Part shown: positions 17,079 through 26,902 of the stretch, piece by piece | Layout: each line of letters starts with the position of its first letter | How positions within the stretch are numbered: the first letter of the stretch is position 1 | Assembly: GCF_001269655.1 (NCBI RefSeq) | Contig: NZ_LHVE01000014.1 | Location: 1 to 64,000 of the forward strand | Length of the DNA: 64,000 bases | Origin: Pseudomonas thivervalensis | GTDB taxonomy: Bacteria; Pseudomonadota; Gammaproteobacteria; Pseudomonadales; Pseudomonadaceae | Direction of reading: 5' to 3' | The notes under the pieces: model-generated | Seen by the model: the letters and a program-made list of their open reading frames with translations, nothing else | Database searches by the model: none | Told to the model about the DNA's origin: nothing | Position numbers and translations under genes: made by a program

Positions 17079-18269
17079 TCAGGGCCGAACGCCATCGCTG
17101 AGTGGTTTTACCGACTGGCGCAGCCCCCACAACGCAGCGGCACACAACACAATCAACACAGCGCCATAACCATCGGTCGTCGGGATCAAGCCGAACACCC
17201 GCGTCAGGTTCCCCGCCAGCAACGACGGCAGGCTGAAGGCCAGGTAACTGAGGACATAGAACGCCGACATCAAACCGGCCCGTTCATGAGGCAAGGCCAG
17301 CGGCATGAGACTGCGCAATGCCCCCAGGAACCCTGCGCCGAAACCACCACCCGTGACCAGCGTGCCAATGAAGAACAACGGCAAGCTGGCGCCATGCACC
17401 GCCACCAGCACCAATGCCAGGCCGATCACCAACAGGCTGGCGGAGGGGCGCAACATCTTGTCGGCCTCCTGGTTGCGCAACAGGTAGATGGCTAACGCGC
17501 CGCTGAGGGTCAGCACCGCCACCAGCGCGCCACCGATCAGGTTGGAGGTCGATCCGGTGGCCGCTCGCACCAGGGACGGTGCCAGTGACAGGTAGAAACC
17601 ACCTACCGCCCAGGCCGCCAGGTCCAGTGGCAAGACTCGCCACAACGCTCGCCGCGCCTGGAGCGGCACGTGCAAGGTCGGGCGCAACGACTGCCAGGCA
17701 CAGGCTTGCGGGCTGACGCTTTCTTTCAGGCGCCAGAGGTAAACGGCCTGGGCCAGGAACACCCCCAGCAGCAGCCAGTAGGTCAGTTGCAACGGCAACG
17801 GTGCGAACTCGGCCAGCAGGCCACAGCCCAGCGCCCCGCACGCCATGCCCAACAGCGGCGCGATGCTGGTGATCAGCGGGCCTTGGCGACGGTCGAAATC
17901 CAGCAAGGCAGCACCCAATACACTGGTGGCCATGCCGGTGGCGAACCCTTGGATCACCCGGGCACCGATCAACCAGGCCACGCTGTCGGCGCCGATAAAC
18001 AGCAGCATCGCCAGTATGTTGAGCAACAGCGCCACGAAGATCACCGGCTTGCGGCCCAGGTAATCCGACAGCGACCCCACGGTCAGCAAGGCCGCCAGCA
18101 GACTGAAGGCGTACACGCCGAAAATCAGCGTCAGGACAGCCGGGGAAAACTGCAACTGTTCCTGATAGAGGTGATACAACGGCGTCGGCGCACTGGAGGC
18201 GGCGAGAAAACCGAGCAAGGTGAGCGCCAGGAAGATCAGGCTGGCGCGGGTCGAAGCTGGACTGGACAT
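17079..18269 (-). CDS. MFS efflux transporter, divergent to a TetR gene
   Basis: A 396-residue protein with twelve membrane helices. The ATG at 18269 has GGAG at eight bases; an ATG seven codons further up has none. Early motif SSAPTPLYHLYQEQLQFSP and loop motif GSLSDYLGRKPVI (MFS motif A) mark it as a drug/solute:proton antiporter of the major facilitator family. It is divergently arranged with a TetR regulator, with an inverted repeat between them, so repression by that TetR and induction by its ligand is the natural reading. The substrate is unknown. Confidence 0.85.
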   Translation of the reverse strand: MSSPASTRASLIFLALTLLGFLAASSAPTPLYHLYQEQLQFSPAVLTLIFGVYAFSLLAALLTVGSLSDYLGRKPVIFVALLLNILAMLLFIGADSVAWLIGARVIQGFATGMATSVLGAALLDFDRRQGPLITSIAPLLGMACGALGCGLLAEFAPLPLQLTYWLLLGVFLAQAVYLWRLKESVSPQACAWQSLRPTLHVPLQARRALWRVLPLDLAAWAVGGFYLSLAPSLVRAATGSTSNLIGGALVAVLTLSGALAIYLLRNQEADKMLRPSASLLVIGLALVLVAVHGASLPLFFIGTLVTGGGFGAGFLGALRSLMPLALPHERAGLMSAFYVLSYLAFSLPSLLAGNLTRVFGLIPTTDGYGAVLIVLCAAALWGLRQSVKPLSDGVRP

Positions 18270-18293
18270 GGGCACGCTCCACAGGAACATTCA

Positions 18294-18356
18294 CAAAAGC
18301 TAATTTTTTGCTTTTGCGGAGTGTGCTACCGGCGTGCGCTTAAAGCAAATTCTTTG
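18294..18356. promoter_or_regulatory. candidate TetR operators between MFS and tetR
   Basis: CAAAAGC-9-GCTTTTG (18294-18316) is a perfect inverted repeat beside the MFS start. A shorter one, AAAG-6-CTTT (18343-18356), lies just before tetR. Their position in a divergent promoter fits operator sites; the assignment is positional. Confidence 0.4.
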
Positions 18357-18372
18357 TGTTAAGGTCTGACGC

Positions 18373-18912
18373 ATGGCTATTAAAGAAGGTTTACGCCCCG
18401 GCGGTCGAAGCGCCCGGGTCCAGGAGTCGATTCATTCGGCGGTCCGCGCCCTGTTGCAAGAGCAGGACCGCGCGAGCCTGACCGTGCCGCAAATCGCTGC
18501 GCGCGCCGGGGTAACCCCGTCCACCATCTATCGGCGCTGGGGCGATCTGCCGGCGCTGCTGGCCGATGTCGCCATCGCCCGCATGCGCCCAGACGGCGAA
18601 CCGGCCGACACCGGCAGCTTGCGTGGCGACTTGCGCGCCTGGGCCGAGCAGTACCTGGACGAAATGAGTTCCGAGCCCGGTCGCAACATGATGCGCGACA
18701 TCCAGGCCTGCGCCACGCCGGGGTATTGCGTGGGGATCATCAGCCGGCAGTTGCAGATCATCCTGGACCGCTACCCCGATGAACCCAATCCGGGCGTCGA
18801 GCGGCTGATCAATGTGGTGGTGGCGCCGACAGTGTTCCGCATTCTCTTTGCCAGCGCGCCGTTGGCGGCGGAAGAGTTGTATCGGTTGGTGGATATTGCG
18901 TTGGGTCAGTGA
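18373..18912 (+). CDS. TetR/AcrR-family regulator
   Basis: A 179-residue protein. Residues 20-65 form the TetR helix-turn-helix (LTVPQIAARAGVTPSTIYRRWG), and the rest is an all-helical ligand and dimer domain with the ending typical of TetR_C proteins (RILFASAPLAAEELYRLVD). It is divergent from the MFS gene, about 100 bases apart, and probably represses it and itself. The ligand is unknown. Confidence 0.88.
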   Translation: MAIKEGLRPGGRSARVQESIHSAVRALLQEQDRASLTVPQIAARAGVTPSTIYRRWGDLPALLADVAIARMRPDGEPADTGSLRGDLRAWAEQYLDEMSSEPGRNMMRDIQACATPGYCVGIISRQLQIILDRYPDEPNPGVERLINVVVAPTVFRILFASAPLAAEELYRLVDIALGQ

Positions 18913-18918
18913 CGGCGC

Positions 18919-19012
18919 CATCGCGAGCAAGCTCGCTCCCACAGGGGTTTGAAGTGAACCCAAGCTCTATATTCACTGGAGATCAAGTGTGGGAGCGAGC
19001 CTGCTCGCGATG
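18919..19012. repeat. REP pair, family A, outward orientation
   Basis: A reverse copy at 18920-18943 and a forward copy at 18989-19012, separated by about 45 bases. The forward copy has GAGCCTGCTCGC instead of GAGCTTGCTCGC. The remaining 138 bases to the next gene hold no other recognised element. Confidence 0.9.
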
Positions 19013-19150
19013 AGGCCCGCCCAAACACCGCGCCCCCCCACCTGCGACACCCCACCGCGCCTCGACCTTGGTCGACACTGACGAACCCGAGCGGGCATGC
19101 GAGACTGTCCTGCCGGGCGCAAGTCCCGGTGTCTTTGTCGGGGAGTTTCC

Positions 19151-22100
19151 ATGTCGCTGTCCAGCGGGCTGATCGCCGTTGTCGCCCTGGCCTATATGGC
19201 CATCATGTTCGCCATCGCCTTCTACGGCGACCGACGCAGCACGCCGTTGCCGCCTCGGGTGCGGGCCTGGGTCTACAGCCTGTCGCTGGCGGTGTATTGC
19301 ACCAGCTGGACATTCTTTGGCGCCGTGGGCCAGGCCGCTGAACAGCTCTGGTCATTCCTGCCGATCTACCTCGGACCGATCCTGCTGCTGGTGCTGGCGC
19401 CGTGGGTCCTGCAGAAAATGGTGATGATCAGCAAGCAGGAGAACATCACCTCCATCGCCGACTTCATCGCCGCCCGCTACGGTAAATCCCAATCCCTGGC
19501 GGTGGTGGTCGCGCTGATCTGCCTGGTCGGCGTGCTGCCGTACATTGCCTTGCAACTCAAGGGCATCGTGCTCGGGGTGAACCTGTTGATCGGCGCCGGT
19601 GCCGACGCCATGGGCACCCGCGCCCAGGACACCGCGCTGATCGTCTCGCTGATCCTGGCGCTGTTCACCATCGTGTTCGGTACCCGCAACCTGGACGCCA
19701 CCGAACACCACCGCGGCATGGTATTGGCGATCGCCTTCGAATCCCTGGTCAAACTGTTTGCCTTCCTGGCGGTCGGTGCGTTCGTGACGTACGGCCTGTA
19801 CGACGGCTTCGACGACCTGTTCAATCAGGCGATGCTCGCCCCACGCCTGGAGCAGTACTGGAAAGAAACCATCAACTGGCCGTCCATGGTGGTGCAGACC
19901 GGGGTGGCGATGATGGCAATCATCTGCTTGCCGCGGCAGTTCCACGTAACCGTGGTGGAAAACATCGAGCCCCAGGACCTGCGCCTGGCCAAGTGGGTGT
20001 TCCCCGCCTACCTGGCCCTGGCCGCGCTGTTCGTGGTGCCCATCGCCCTCGCCGGGCAGATGATGCTGCCCAGTTCGGTGCTGCCGGACTCGTTCGTCAT
20101 CAGCCTGCCGCTGGCCCAGGCCCACCCGGCCCTGGCCGTGCTGGCGTTCATCGGCGGCGCCTCGGCGGCCACCGGCATGGTGATCGTCGCGAGTGTGGCG
20201 CTATCCACCATGGTTTCCAACGACATGCTGTTGCCGTGGCTGCTGCGCCGCAACAATGCCGAACGTCCTTTCGAGGTGTTCCGTCAGTGGATGCTGTCGG
20301 TGCGGCGGGTGAGCATCGTGGTGATCCTGTTGCTGGCCTATGTCAGCTATCGGCTGTTGGGCTCGACGGCGAGCCTGGCGACCATCGGCCAGATCGCCTT
20401 CGCCGCCGTGACCCAACTGGCCCCGGCCATGCTCGGCGCCCTGTACTGGAAACAGGCCAACCGCCGTGGTGTGTTCGCCGGCCTCGCCACGGGGATCTTC
20501 CTGTGGTTCTACACCCTGGTGCTGCCGATTGCCGCCCACAGCCTGGGCTGGTCGCTCAGCAGCTTCCCGGGCCTGGCCTGGCTGCACGGCAATCCATTGA
20601 ACCTGCCGATTACCCCACTGACCCAAGGGGTGGTCCTGTCCCTGGCCGGCAACTTCACGCTGTTTGCCTGGGTGTCCGTGCTATCGCGCACACGGGTCTC
20701 GGAACACTGGCAGGCCGGGCGCTTTATCGGTCAGGAAATCAGCGCCCGCCCCAACCCCCGCTCAATGCTGGCGGTGCACATCGAAGACCTGTTGCAACTG
20801 GCCGCGCGTTTCGTCGGCGAAGAGCGGGCGCGGCAGAGTTTCATTCGCTTTGCCTACCGCCAGGGCAAAGGCTTCAACCCGAACCAGAACGCCGACAGCG
20901 AATGGATCGCCCACACCGAACGCCTGCTGGCCGGTGTACTCGGCGCCTCTTCGACACGCGCCGTGGTAAAAGCCGCCATTGAAGGTCGGGAGATGCAGCT
21001 CGAAGACGTGGTCCGGATCGCGGACGAAGCGTCGGAAGTGCTGCAGTTCAACCGTGCCCTGCTGCAAGGCGCCATCGAGAACATCAGCCAGGGCATCAGC
21101 GTGGTCGACCAGTCCCTCAGGCTGGTGGCGTGGAACCGGCGCTACCTGGAGCTGTTCAACTACCCGGACGGTTTGATCAGTGTCGGCCGGCCCATTGCCG
21201 ACATCATCCGCTACAACGCCGAACGTGGCCTCTGCGGGCCGGGCGAGGCGGAAGTCCACGTCGCCCGGCGCCTGCACTGGATGCGCCAGGGCCGCGCCCA
21301 TACCTCCGAGCGACTGTTCCCCAACGGCCGGGTCATCGAGCTGATCGGCAACCCGATGCCCGGTGGCGGCTTTGTCATGAGTTTCACCGACATCACCGCG
21401 TTCCGTGAGGCCGCCCAAGCACTGACCGAAGCCAACGAGGGGCTGGAGCAACGGGTGGCCGAGCGCACCCGGGAACTGTCCCAACTGAACCTGGCCCTGA
21501 CCGAAGCCAAGAGCACCGCCGAAGCGGCCTATCAATCCAAGACCCGGTTCCTGGCGGCGGTCAGCCACGACCTGATGCAACCGCTCAATGCCGCGCGGTT
21601 GTTCTCCGCCGCGCTGTCCCACCAGCACGACGGTTTGCCGAGCGAGGCCCGGCAATTGGTGCACCACCTGGACAGTTCGCTGCGCTCGGCTGAAGACCTG
21701 ATCACCGACCTGCTGGACATCTCCCGGTTGGAAAACGGCAAGATCAACCCCGACCGCAAACCCTTCGCCCTCAACGACCTGTTCGATACGCTCGGCGCAG
21801 AGTTCACGGCGCTGGCCCAGGAACAAGGCTTGAAGTTCCGGGTTCGCGGCTCACAGCTACGGGTGGACAGCGACATCAAGCTGCTGCGGCGCATTTTGCA
21901 GAACTTCCTGACCAACGCGTTCCGCTACGCCAAAGGCCCGGTGTTGCTGGGCGTGCGCCGGCGCAACGGCGAGCTGTGCCTGGAAGTCTGGGATCGCGGG
22001 CCGGGCATCGCCGAGGACAAGCTGCAGGTGATTTTCGAAGAGTTCAAGCGCCTGGACAGCCACCAGACCCGCGCCGAAAAAGGCCTGGGGCTGGGCCTGG

Positions 22101-22621
22101 CCATCGCCGACGGGCTCTGCCGCGTGCTGGGCCATACCTTGCGCGTGCGTTCATGGCCGGGGCGCGGCAGCGTGTTCAGCGTCAGTGTGCCGTTGGCCCA
22201 TACACAGGCCCTCGTACCCAGCCCCGTAGTCGAACCCAACGGTCATCTGCCAAGCGGCGCGCAGGTGCTGTGCGTCGATAACGAAGACAGCATCCTGATC
22301 GGCATGAACAGCCTGCTGACACGCTGGGGTTGCCAGGTGTGGACAGCGCGCAACCGCGAGGAATGCGAGCGTTGGCTGGCCCAGGGCGGTCGCCCGCAAT
22401 TGGCGCTGGTGGACTTTCATCTGGACGACGGCGAGACCGGTACCGAACTGATGGCCTGGTTGCGCACACGCATGGGGGAACCGGTGCCGGGGGTAGTGAT
22501 CAGCGCCGATGGCCGTCCCGAGACAGTGGCGCTGGTGCATGCGGCGGGCCTGGACTACCTGGCCAAGCCGGTGAAGCCGGCGGCGTTGCGGGCGTTGTTG
22601 AGTCGGCATTTACCGTTGTAG
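19151..22621 (+). CDS. mxtR: hybrid sensor kinase with SSS-transporter domain (MxtR/PA3271-type)
   Basis: A 1,156-residue protein; the ATG at 19151 has GGGGAG upstream. Residues 1-500 are a sodium:solute symporter-like domain of about thirteen membrane helices, as in CbrA. A PAS domain follows near 640-760 and a coiled coil near 765-790. The kinase core has its phospho-accepting His at about 806 (AVSHDLMQPLNAARL), N-box LLRRILQNFLTNAFRYA and G-boxes DRGPGI and GLGLGLAI. A C-terminal receiver carries the phospho-Asp at about 1088 (LVDFHLDDG). Size and order match MxtR of P. aeruginosa, which with the regulator ErdR controls acetate-related metabolism as I recall it. The symbol is by resemblance. 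Confidence 0.85.
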   Translation: MSLSSGLIAVVALAYMAIMFAIAFYGDRRSTPLPPRVRAWVYSLSLAVYCTSWTFFGAVGQAAEQLWSFLPIYLGPILLLVLAPWVLQKMVMISKQENITSIADFIAARYGKSQSLAVVVALICLVGVLPYIALQLKGIVLGVNLLIGAGADAMGTRAQDTALIVSLILALFTIVFGTRNLDATEHHRGMVLAIAFESLVKLFAFLAVGAFVTYGLYDGFDDLFNQAMLAPRLEQYWKETINWPSMVVQTGVAMMAIICLPRQFHVTVVENIEPQDLRLAKWVFPAYLALAALFVVPIALAGQMMLPSSVLPDSFVISLPLAQAHPALAVLAFIGGASAATGMVIVASVALSTMVSNDMLLPWLLRRNNAERPFEVFRQWMLSVRRVSIVVILLLAYVSYRLLGSTASLATIGQIAFAAVTQLAPAMLGALYWKQANRRGVFAGLATGIFLWFYTLVLPIAAHSLGWSLSSFPGLAWLHGNPLNLPITPLTQGVVLSLAGNFTLFAWVSVLSRTRVSEHWQAGRFIGQEISARPNPRSMLAVHIEDLLQLAARFVGEERARQSFIRFAYRQGKGFNPNQNADSEWIAHTERLLAGVLGASSTRAVVKAAIEGREMQLEDVVRIADEASEVLQFNRALLQGAIENISQGISVVDQSLRLVAWNRRYLELFNYPDGLISVGRPIADIIRYNAERGLCGPGEAEVHVARRLHWMRQGRAHTSERLFPNGRVIELIGNPMPGGGFVMSFTDITAFREAAQALTEANEGLEQRVAERTRELSQLNLALTEAKSTAEAAYQSKTRFLAAVSHDLMQPLNAARLFSAALSHQHDGLPSEARQLVHHLDSSLRSAEDLITDLLDISRLENGKINPDRKPFALNDLFDTLGAEFTALAQEQGLKFRVRGSQLRVDSDIKLLRRILQNFLTNAFRYAKGPVLLGVRRRNGELCLEVWDRGPGIAEDKLQVIFEEFKRLDSHQTRAEKGLGLGLAIADGLCRVLGHTLRVRSWPGRGSVFSVSVPLAHTQALVPSPVVEPNGHLPSGAQVLCVDNEDSILIGMNSLLTRWGCQVWTARNREECERWLAQGGRPQLALVDFHLDDGETGTELMAWLRTRMGEPVPGVVISADGRPETVALVHAAGLDYLAKPVKPAALRALLSRHLPL

Positions 22622-22656
22622 GCACCACACCGTTATCCTGGGAACATAGTGGCCTC

Positions 22657-22750
22657 TGTGGCGAGGGAGCTTGCTCCCGCTGGGCTGCGCAGCGGCCCCC
22701 TCTTTTGTGAGTGCTGCGCACTCAAGCGGGAGCAAGCTCCCTCGCCACAG
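22657..22750. repeat. REP pair, family B
   Basis: Two inverted copies of GGCGAGGGAGCTTGCTCCC flank a GC-rich loop with its own inverted repeat, between convergent mxtR and rmuC. Confidence 0.92.
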
Positions 22751-22777
22751 GGTTTTGCTTCAGCCTTAGGGCTTGCT

Positions 22778-24277
22778 TCAGTCTTGAGAAGGTTCGGCTT
22801 CTTCGGACAACTCGGGCAACCCGTCCGCCCCCGTCATCGCTCGCTCGAGCAACTCCGCCGGCAAGCTCTTGCTGGCCCGGGCGCCAAGCAGCTTGAGTTG
22901 CTCACTGCGACTGATCAGGTTGCCACGCCCTTCCGTCAGCTTGTTGCGCGCAGCGCTGTAGGCTTTATCCAACTGCTGCAAACGACTGCCAATCTCGTCC
23001 AGGTCCTGGATGAACAAGACGAACTTGTCATACAGCCACCCCGCCCGCTCGGCGATTTCCCGGGCGTTCTGGCTCTGGCGTTCCTGTTTCCACAAGCTGT
23101 CGATCACCCGTAGCGTCGCCAACAATGTGGTCGGGCTGACGATCACGATGTTGCGGTCGAAAGCTTCCTGGAACAGGTTCGGCTCGGCTTGCAGGGCGGC
23201 GGAGAACGCCGCTTCGATCGGCACGAACAGCAACACGAAATCCAGGCTGTGCAAACCGTCCAGACGCTTGTAGTCCTTCCCGGCCAAGCCTTTGACGTGA
23301 GTTCGCAACGACAGCACATGTTGCTTGAGGGCGAGTTGGCCGATGGCGTCATCTTCGGCGGCCACGTACTGCTGATAGGCCGTGAGGCTGACTTTGGAGT
23401 CGACCACCACTTGCTTGTCGCCCGGCAGATAAATCAACACGTCCGGCTGGAAACGCTCGCCGTCCGGGCCCTTGAGGCTGACCTGGGTCTGATACTCGCG
23501 CCCCTTTTCCAAGCCAGCATGTTCAAGCACCCGCTCCAGGATCAGCTCGCCCCAGTTACCCTGGGTCTTCTGGCCTTTGAGCGCCCGGGTGAGATTGGTG
23601 GCTTCGTCGCTCAGGCGCAGGTTGAGTTGTTGCAGGCGCTCCAGTTCCTTGCCCAGGGAGAAGCGCTCCCGGGCCTCGGCCTGATAACTTTCTTCAACGC
23701 GTTTTTCGAAGGACTGGATGCGCTCCTTCAGCGGATCGAGCAACTGGCCCAGGCGTTGCTGGCTGGTTTCGGCGAAACGCTGCTCACGTTCATCGAAGAT
23801 CTTCCCGGCAAGCTCGGCGAACTGCGCCCGCAGCTCGTCTCGCGAACCTTGCAGGTCATCCAGGCGTTGCTGATGGCTCTCCTGCTGCTCGCGCAGTTCG
23901 GCCTGCAACGACGCCGCCTGGGCATCGAGCCGCCGCAGCTCGGCTTCCTTGTTGGCGCGTTCAAGGTTCCAGGCGTGGGCGGCATCCCGGGCATTGTCGC
24001 GCTCGATCTGCAGCAAATCGACTTCGCGACAGGCCGCGGCAAGCTCGGCTTGCTTGGCGGCGTTGGCCTGGCTCAGGTCACTGATCTCGTCGCGGCAGGC
24101 ATCGAGCTGGGCGTTGAGGCCATCATGGGCCATGTGGGCCGTGGCCAGGCGCTCTTCCAGCAGCGCCGTTTCGGTCTGCGCAGCGCCGGCCTGGCGTTGC
24201 AGGTGCCAGGCCAGTGCCAGCAACGGCACCGCAGCGCCTGCCAGGCCAAACAACAGGCTGGTCAAATCCATAGCCAT
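22778..24277 (-). CDS. rmuC: DNA recombination protein RmuC
   Basis: A 499-residue protein. An N-terminal membrane helix (residues 5-22) is followed by about 190 residues of coiled coil, then the RmuC domain. The latter has TQGNWGELILERVLEHAGL and the PD-(D/E)xK-like nuclease core PDVLIYLPGDKQVVVDSKV, followed by LLFVPIEAAFSAAL. RmuC limits inversions at short inverted repeats and is thought to cleave unusual DNA structures. The start ATG has CAGGAAA ten bases ahead. The region around it is rich in REP inverted repeats, but that holds for the whole genome type. Confidence 0.93.
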   Translation of the reverse strand: MAMDLTSLLFGLAGAAVPLLALAWHLQRQAGAAQTETALLEERLATAHMAHDGLNAQLDACRDEISDLSQANAAKQAELAAACREVDLLQIERDNARDAAHAWNLERANKEAELRRLDAQAASLQAELREQQESHQQRLDDLQGSRDELRAQFAELAGKIFDEREQRFAETSQQRLGQLLDPLKERIQSFEKRVEESYQAEARERFSLGKELERLQQLNLRLSDEATNLTRALKGQKTQGNWGELILERVLEHAGLEKGREYQTQVSLKGPDGERFQPDVLIYLPGDKQVVVDSKVSLTAYQQYVAAEDDAIGQLALKQHVLSLRTHVKGLAGKDYKRLDGLHSLDFVLLFVPIEAAFSAALQAEPNLFQEAFDRNIVIVSPTTLLATLRVIDSLWKQERQSQNAREIAERAGWLYDKFVLFIQDLDEIGSRLQQLDKAYSAARNKLTEGRGNLISRSEQLKLLGARASKSLPAELLERAMTGADGLPELSEEAEPSQD

Positions 24278-24357
24278 GACATTTCCTGCCGATCAAATAA
24301 AGCCCGAAGGTTAACCAAGCGGCTGGGGGTTGCCCAGCTCAGTCTTCGTATCAGACT

Positions 24358-24681
24358 TCAGTCCTCGATTTCACCGAGGGCCCGACGGGCGCTGTCATCG
24401 CCGGCCCGGGCGGCCTGGCGCAGCAGATCGTGGCCGATGCGTCGATCCCGGGCGTTGCCGCATTCACGGCACATCAACTGCCCGAGGCGACTTTGCGCAG
24501 CCACCACGCCTTCACGGGCCGGTTGCTTGAGCAAACGACCAGCCAAGTGCTTGACGCTGGGGCTGTCCCCGAGCCGCGGGTTATCGAGCAGCCACTCGGC
24601 CACCCGCATCGAAATACGCTTGGGTGGGGTAACACGAGAGGGTGTTGAGGTAACAGGAGTTGATACTGAGCGAAACTTCAT
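24358..24681 (-). CDS. small Sel1-like repeat protein
   Basis: About 107 residues from the ATG at 24681 (MKFRSVS). The start is uncertain because no good ribosome site precedes it; an ATG 24 codons further in (MRVAEWLLDNPRLG) is an alternative. The C-terminal part shows two Sel1-type helical units: GRLLKQPAREGVVAAQSRLGQL and GHDLLRQAARAGDDSARRALG, each beginning with the usual small-residue pattern. The intervening MCRECGNARDRR contains a CxxC pair that is unusual for Sel1 proteins and could bind a metal. Function unknown. It follows rmuC's start by 80 bases on the same strand. Confidence 0.65.
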   Translation of the reverse strand: MKFRSVSTPVTSTPSRVTPPKRISMRVAEWLLDNPRLGDSPSVKHLAGRLLKQPAREGVVAAQSRLGQLMCRECGNARDRRIGHDLLRQAARAGDDSARRALGEIED

Positions 24682-25774
24682 AAAACACTGTGGGACAGAT
24701 CGGAAGGCGCGCCACTCTACTCCTTTTTTCGTACGGGTAAAGCCGAAAAAAAACCGGCACGCCCGTGCTAGAGCAAGCGCTTGGGACAATCCACAGAACC
24801 TGTGGATAACTCAGTGGACAACCGACCCTGAACTCGCGCAAAGCCCTATGGAACGGGGCCTGCGCTCAAACTGACGATTTTTTCACCAGCAAAAAAAAGC
24901 GATGTTTTTCATTGACTTAAATTTTGGATACAGGCACCCACCCCGGATTGTTTCGACATGACAGAACGGTGACAAGTGGTGCCGCGAGTGTGCACAAGTA
25001 ACAGCCGAACCGGTTATAACGCTGCGATTTTTTGGCGCATCTGGCGGTAGAAGCTGGGGATAACCTGAGGCCATGCGCGACGTGTGGGTAACCTAACCAC
25101 ACCAGCAGCCGTTGGGTTCCTGTGCTACGCCTTCGTTCTTGGATCGGGTTGAAAACCACCCTGGCGAGGGAGCTTGCTCCCGCTGGGCCGGGCTGGCGCT
25201 CCAGCGCGCAGCGGCCCTTTCTTTTGGGGCTGCTGCGCAGCCCAGCGGGAGCAAGCTCCCTCGCCACAGGTCATGGCTCGACTTGCTGCCAGGCCTAACT
25301 TGAATATTTTTTAACCAACGCTCTTCCCTTCACGGGTTCGATCCGTTAGTATTCGCGGCGTTAGTACCAAGCTGAAAGTCAATTCCGGGTCGAACACATC
25401 TCCGCGGTCAGCCATCCTTCAAAGGACGCCTCACCGAAAAAAGGAGACCGGCCCCCTCGATGGTTTCCAGGTAAACCTTGCGCCAACATAGCCTTTGATC
25501 GAATGCAAAGGGTGTTGCCAGGCTCATTACTCTGACCGAACCAACCTGCAAAATTGATCAGGATCTTCACCCTGGGCCCAGAACCTTTGCCCTCGATGTG
25601 TTGCCTGCCCTCCTAAGTACCTACCTGCCAGCCCAAGCGCGCACTTTATATAGCGCTCAAACTGGCTGCTTTGTTCCAGTCGGGTTCTTCGTTCGACCAA
25701 TGGTGGTCGACGTTACTGGAACGTTTTAACGTTGCACGGTTCTTAACCGTGTCATTTGTAGGAACACCCATAAC
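24682..25774. other. 1.1-kb intergenic region with DnaA-like boxes and a REP pair
   Basis: It holds TGTGGATAA at 24801-24809 (an exact reverse DnaA box) and a near box CAATCCACA at 24788, an A-rich tract near 24890 followed by CATTGACTT, a family-B REP pair at 25161-25269, and about 500 bases before the next start that may be a long 5' leader. I found no convincing coding sequence in it. Confidence 0.5.
25161..25269. repeat. REP pair, family B
   Basis: Inverted copies of GGCGAGGGAGCTTGCTCCC with a GC-rich middle containing secondary inverted repeats. Confidence 0.92.
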
Positions 25775-25999
25775 ATGTCCAATCAAATCCACGCACAGGA
25801 TGCTATCCGCACCCTCACCAACGCTTTTGCCCCGATGAACTGCCTGATCATGGCCGCTCGCAAAGGCTGCTTCAGCTTCACACTGGTCAACGAACACGGC
25901 ATCGCCCGTCACAGCGAACGCTTGTACCCCGACCAGTACTCCAGCGCAGAGCCGCTGCAGGCCGTGATCGAGCGTACCCGTCAGGCACTGGTTGCCTGA
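25775..25999 (+). CDS. small Pseudomonas protein, possibly DUF1652-like
   Basis: A 74-residue soluble protein with TAGGAACACC ahead of the ATG and a strong terminator 28 bases past the stop. The pattern (LTNAFAPMNC near residue 20, a beta-rich middle with GCFSFTLVNEHG, and an amphipathic C-terminal helix VIERTRQALV) resembles the DUF1652 family of small Pseudomonas proteins, but I cannot confirm it. Clean terminator, good codon use and isolation suggest a real, separately controlled gene. No function is known. Confidence 0.75.
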   Translation: MSNQIHAQDAIRTLTNAFAPMNCLIMAARKGCFSFTLVNEHGIARHSERLYPDQYSSAEPLQAVIERTRQALVA

Positions 26000-26026
26000 G
26001 ACGCCAGAAAGGCTGAAACCCCAAAG

Positions 26027-26053
26027 GCCCCGCCCATAAAGCGGGGCTTTTTA
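26027..26053 (+). terminator. intrinsic terminator after the 74-residue gene
   Basis: GCCCCGC-7-GCGGGGC followed by TTTTTATT. Confidence 0.92.
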
Positions 26054-26275
26054 TTGCCTGGAATTTCTCGATAAAGCGAAACGGCGTAAGCACCAAGGGA
26101 TATAACAGTTATAACCGTTCGCTGAAGATGTTTTAAAAACAGTCCTTTACAGCGGGAATATGACACTACACTTCAAGTCAAGCGGCATGATCCGCTTCCG
26201 GCGGGGCCTGGACCGATCCACTGCTGCCAAGCCCACACTCTTCAGGCTCCGCCCACCTCACATTCCGAGGGTTTT

Positions 26276-26758
26276 ATGGGTATCGCTGCCAGCGAACTGT
26301 GTCGATATGTGATCCGCCCGACGCTCCTCTACCTTGAGCGTCACAGCGCAACGGCGGAATCCTTGTTGCTGGGCATTGCCGCCAGCCAGTCCGCCTTGGG
26401 TTCAGCCCTGCATGATCGCCGCGGGCATGGCCTGTATCGCATTACCGAACCCCGGCACCAGGCACTCTGGGACCATTACCTGGCACGGGATCCGGAACGG
26501 GCCAGCCTGGTACGCGGCCTGGCCAGCCAGCACGCCTTTCTCAGCGGCCCGCATCTGGAATTGACCGTCAACCTGCGCTACGCCACCGCCATCGCCTGGC
26601 TGCTGGTGGAGGAACAGAACACCGCGCTTCCGGACGCCGATGACCTGCTGGGCATGGCCCGCATCTGGCGCCAGACCTTTCATCCCCAAGGGCGCCTGCG
26701 AGATTTTACCTGCGCCTGGCAAAGCTGTGTTTCGCCGCTGAATCAGGTCGCCTGCTGA
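26276..26758 (+). CDS. unknown protein
   Basis: A 160-residue protein that I do not recognise. GAGGG stands four bases before the ATG. It is helical and soluble with no signal peptide. Features: an early RPTLLYLERHS segment, ASQSALGSALHDRRGHGLYRI in two halves, a hydrophobic NLRYATAIAWLLVEEQ helix, and three Cys residues. The composition of the central part (LYRITEPRHQALWDHYLA) recalls proteins found in phage-derived gene clusters, but there are no phage genes around it. It lies alone between a terminated small gene and fadL. Confidence 0.6.
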   Translation: MGIAASELCRYVIRPTLLYLERHSATAESLLLGIAASQSALGSALHDRRGHGLYRITEPRHQALWDHYLARDPERASLVRGLASQHAFLSGPHLELTVNLRYATAIAWLLVEEQNTALPDADDLLGMARIWRQTFHPQGRLRDFTCAWQSCVSPLNQVAC

Positions 26759-26902
26759 TGGGAAATTTGGAAACTTCCTACAACGGTCGCGAATCTGGTC
26801 GGATTGTCCTACAAAACCGCTCTAAATCAAGCCATCCAGGCTATAGCGCTTGAACGAAAATGTTGGTAATTTTCGCCCCGGTGATCACCAGGAGTTCTAA
26901 CA

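Noticed and set aside
23189..24874. A 561-codon plus-strand frame opposite rmuC
   Set aside because: Antisense shadow of the RmuC coiled coil; no domain or start signal.
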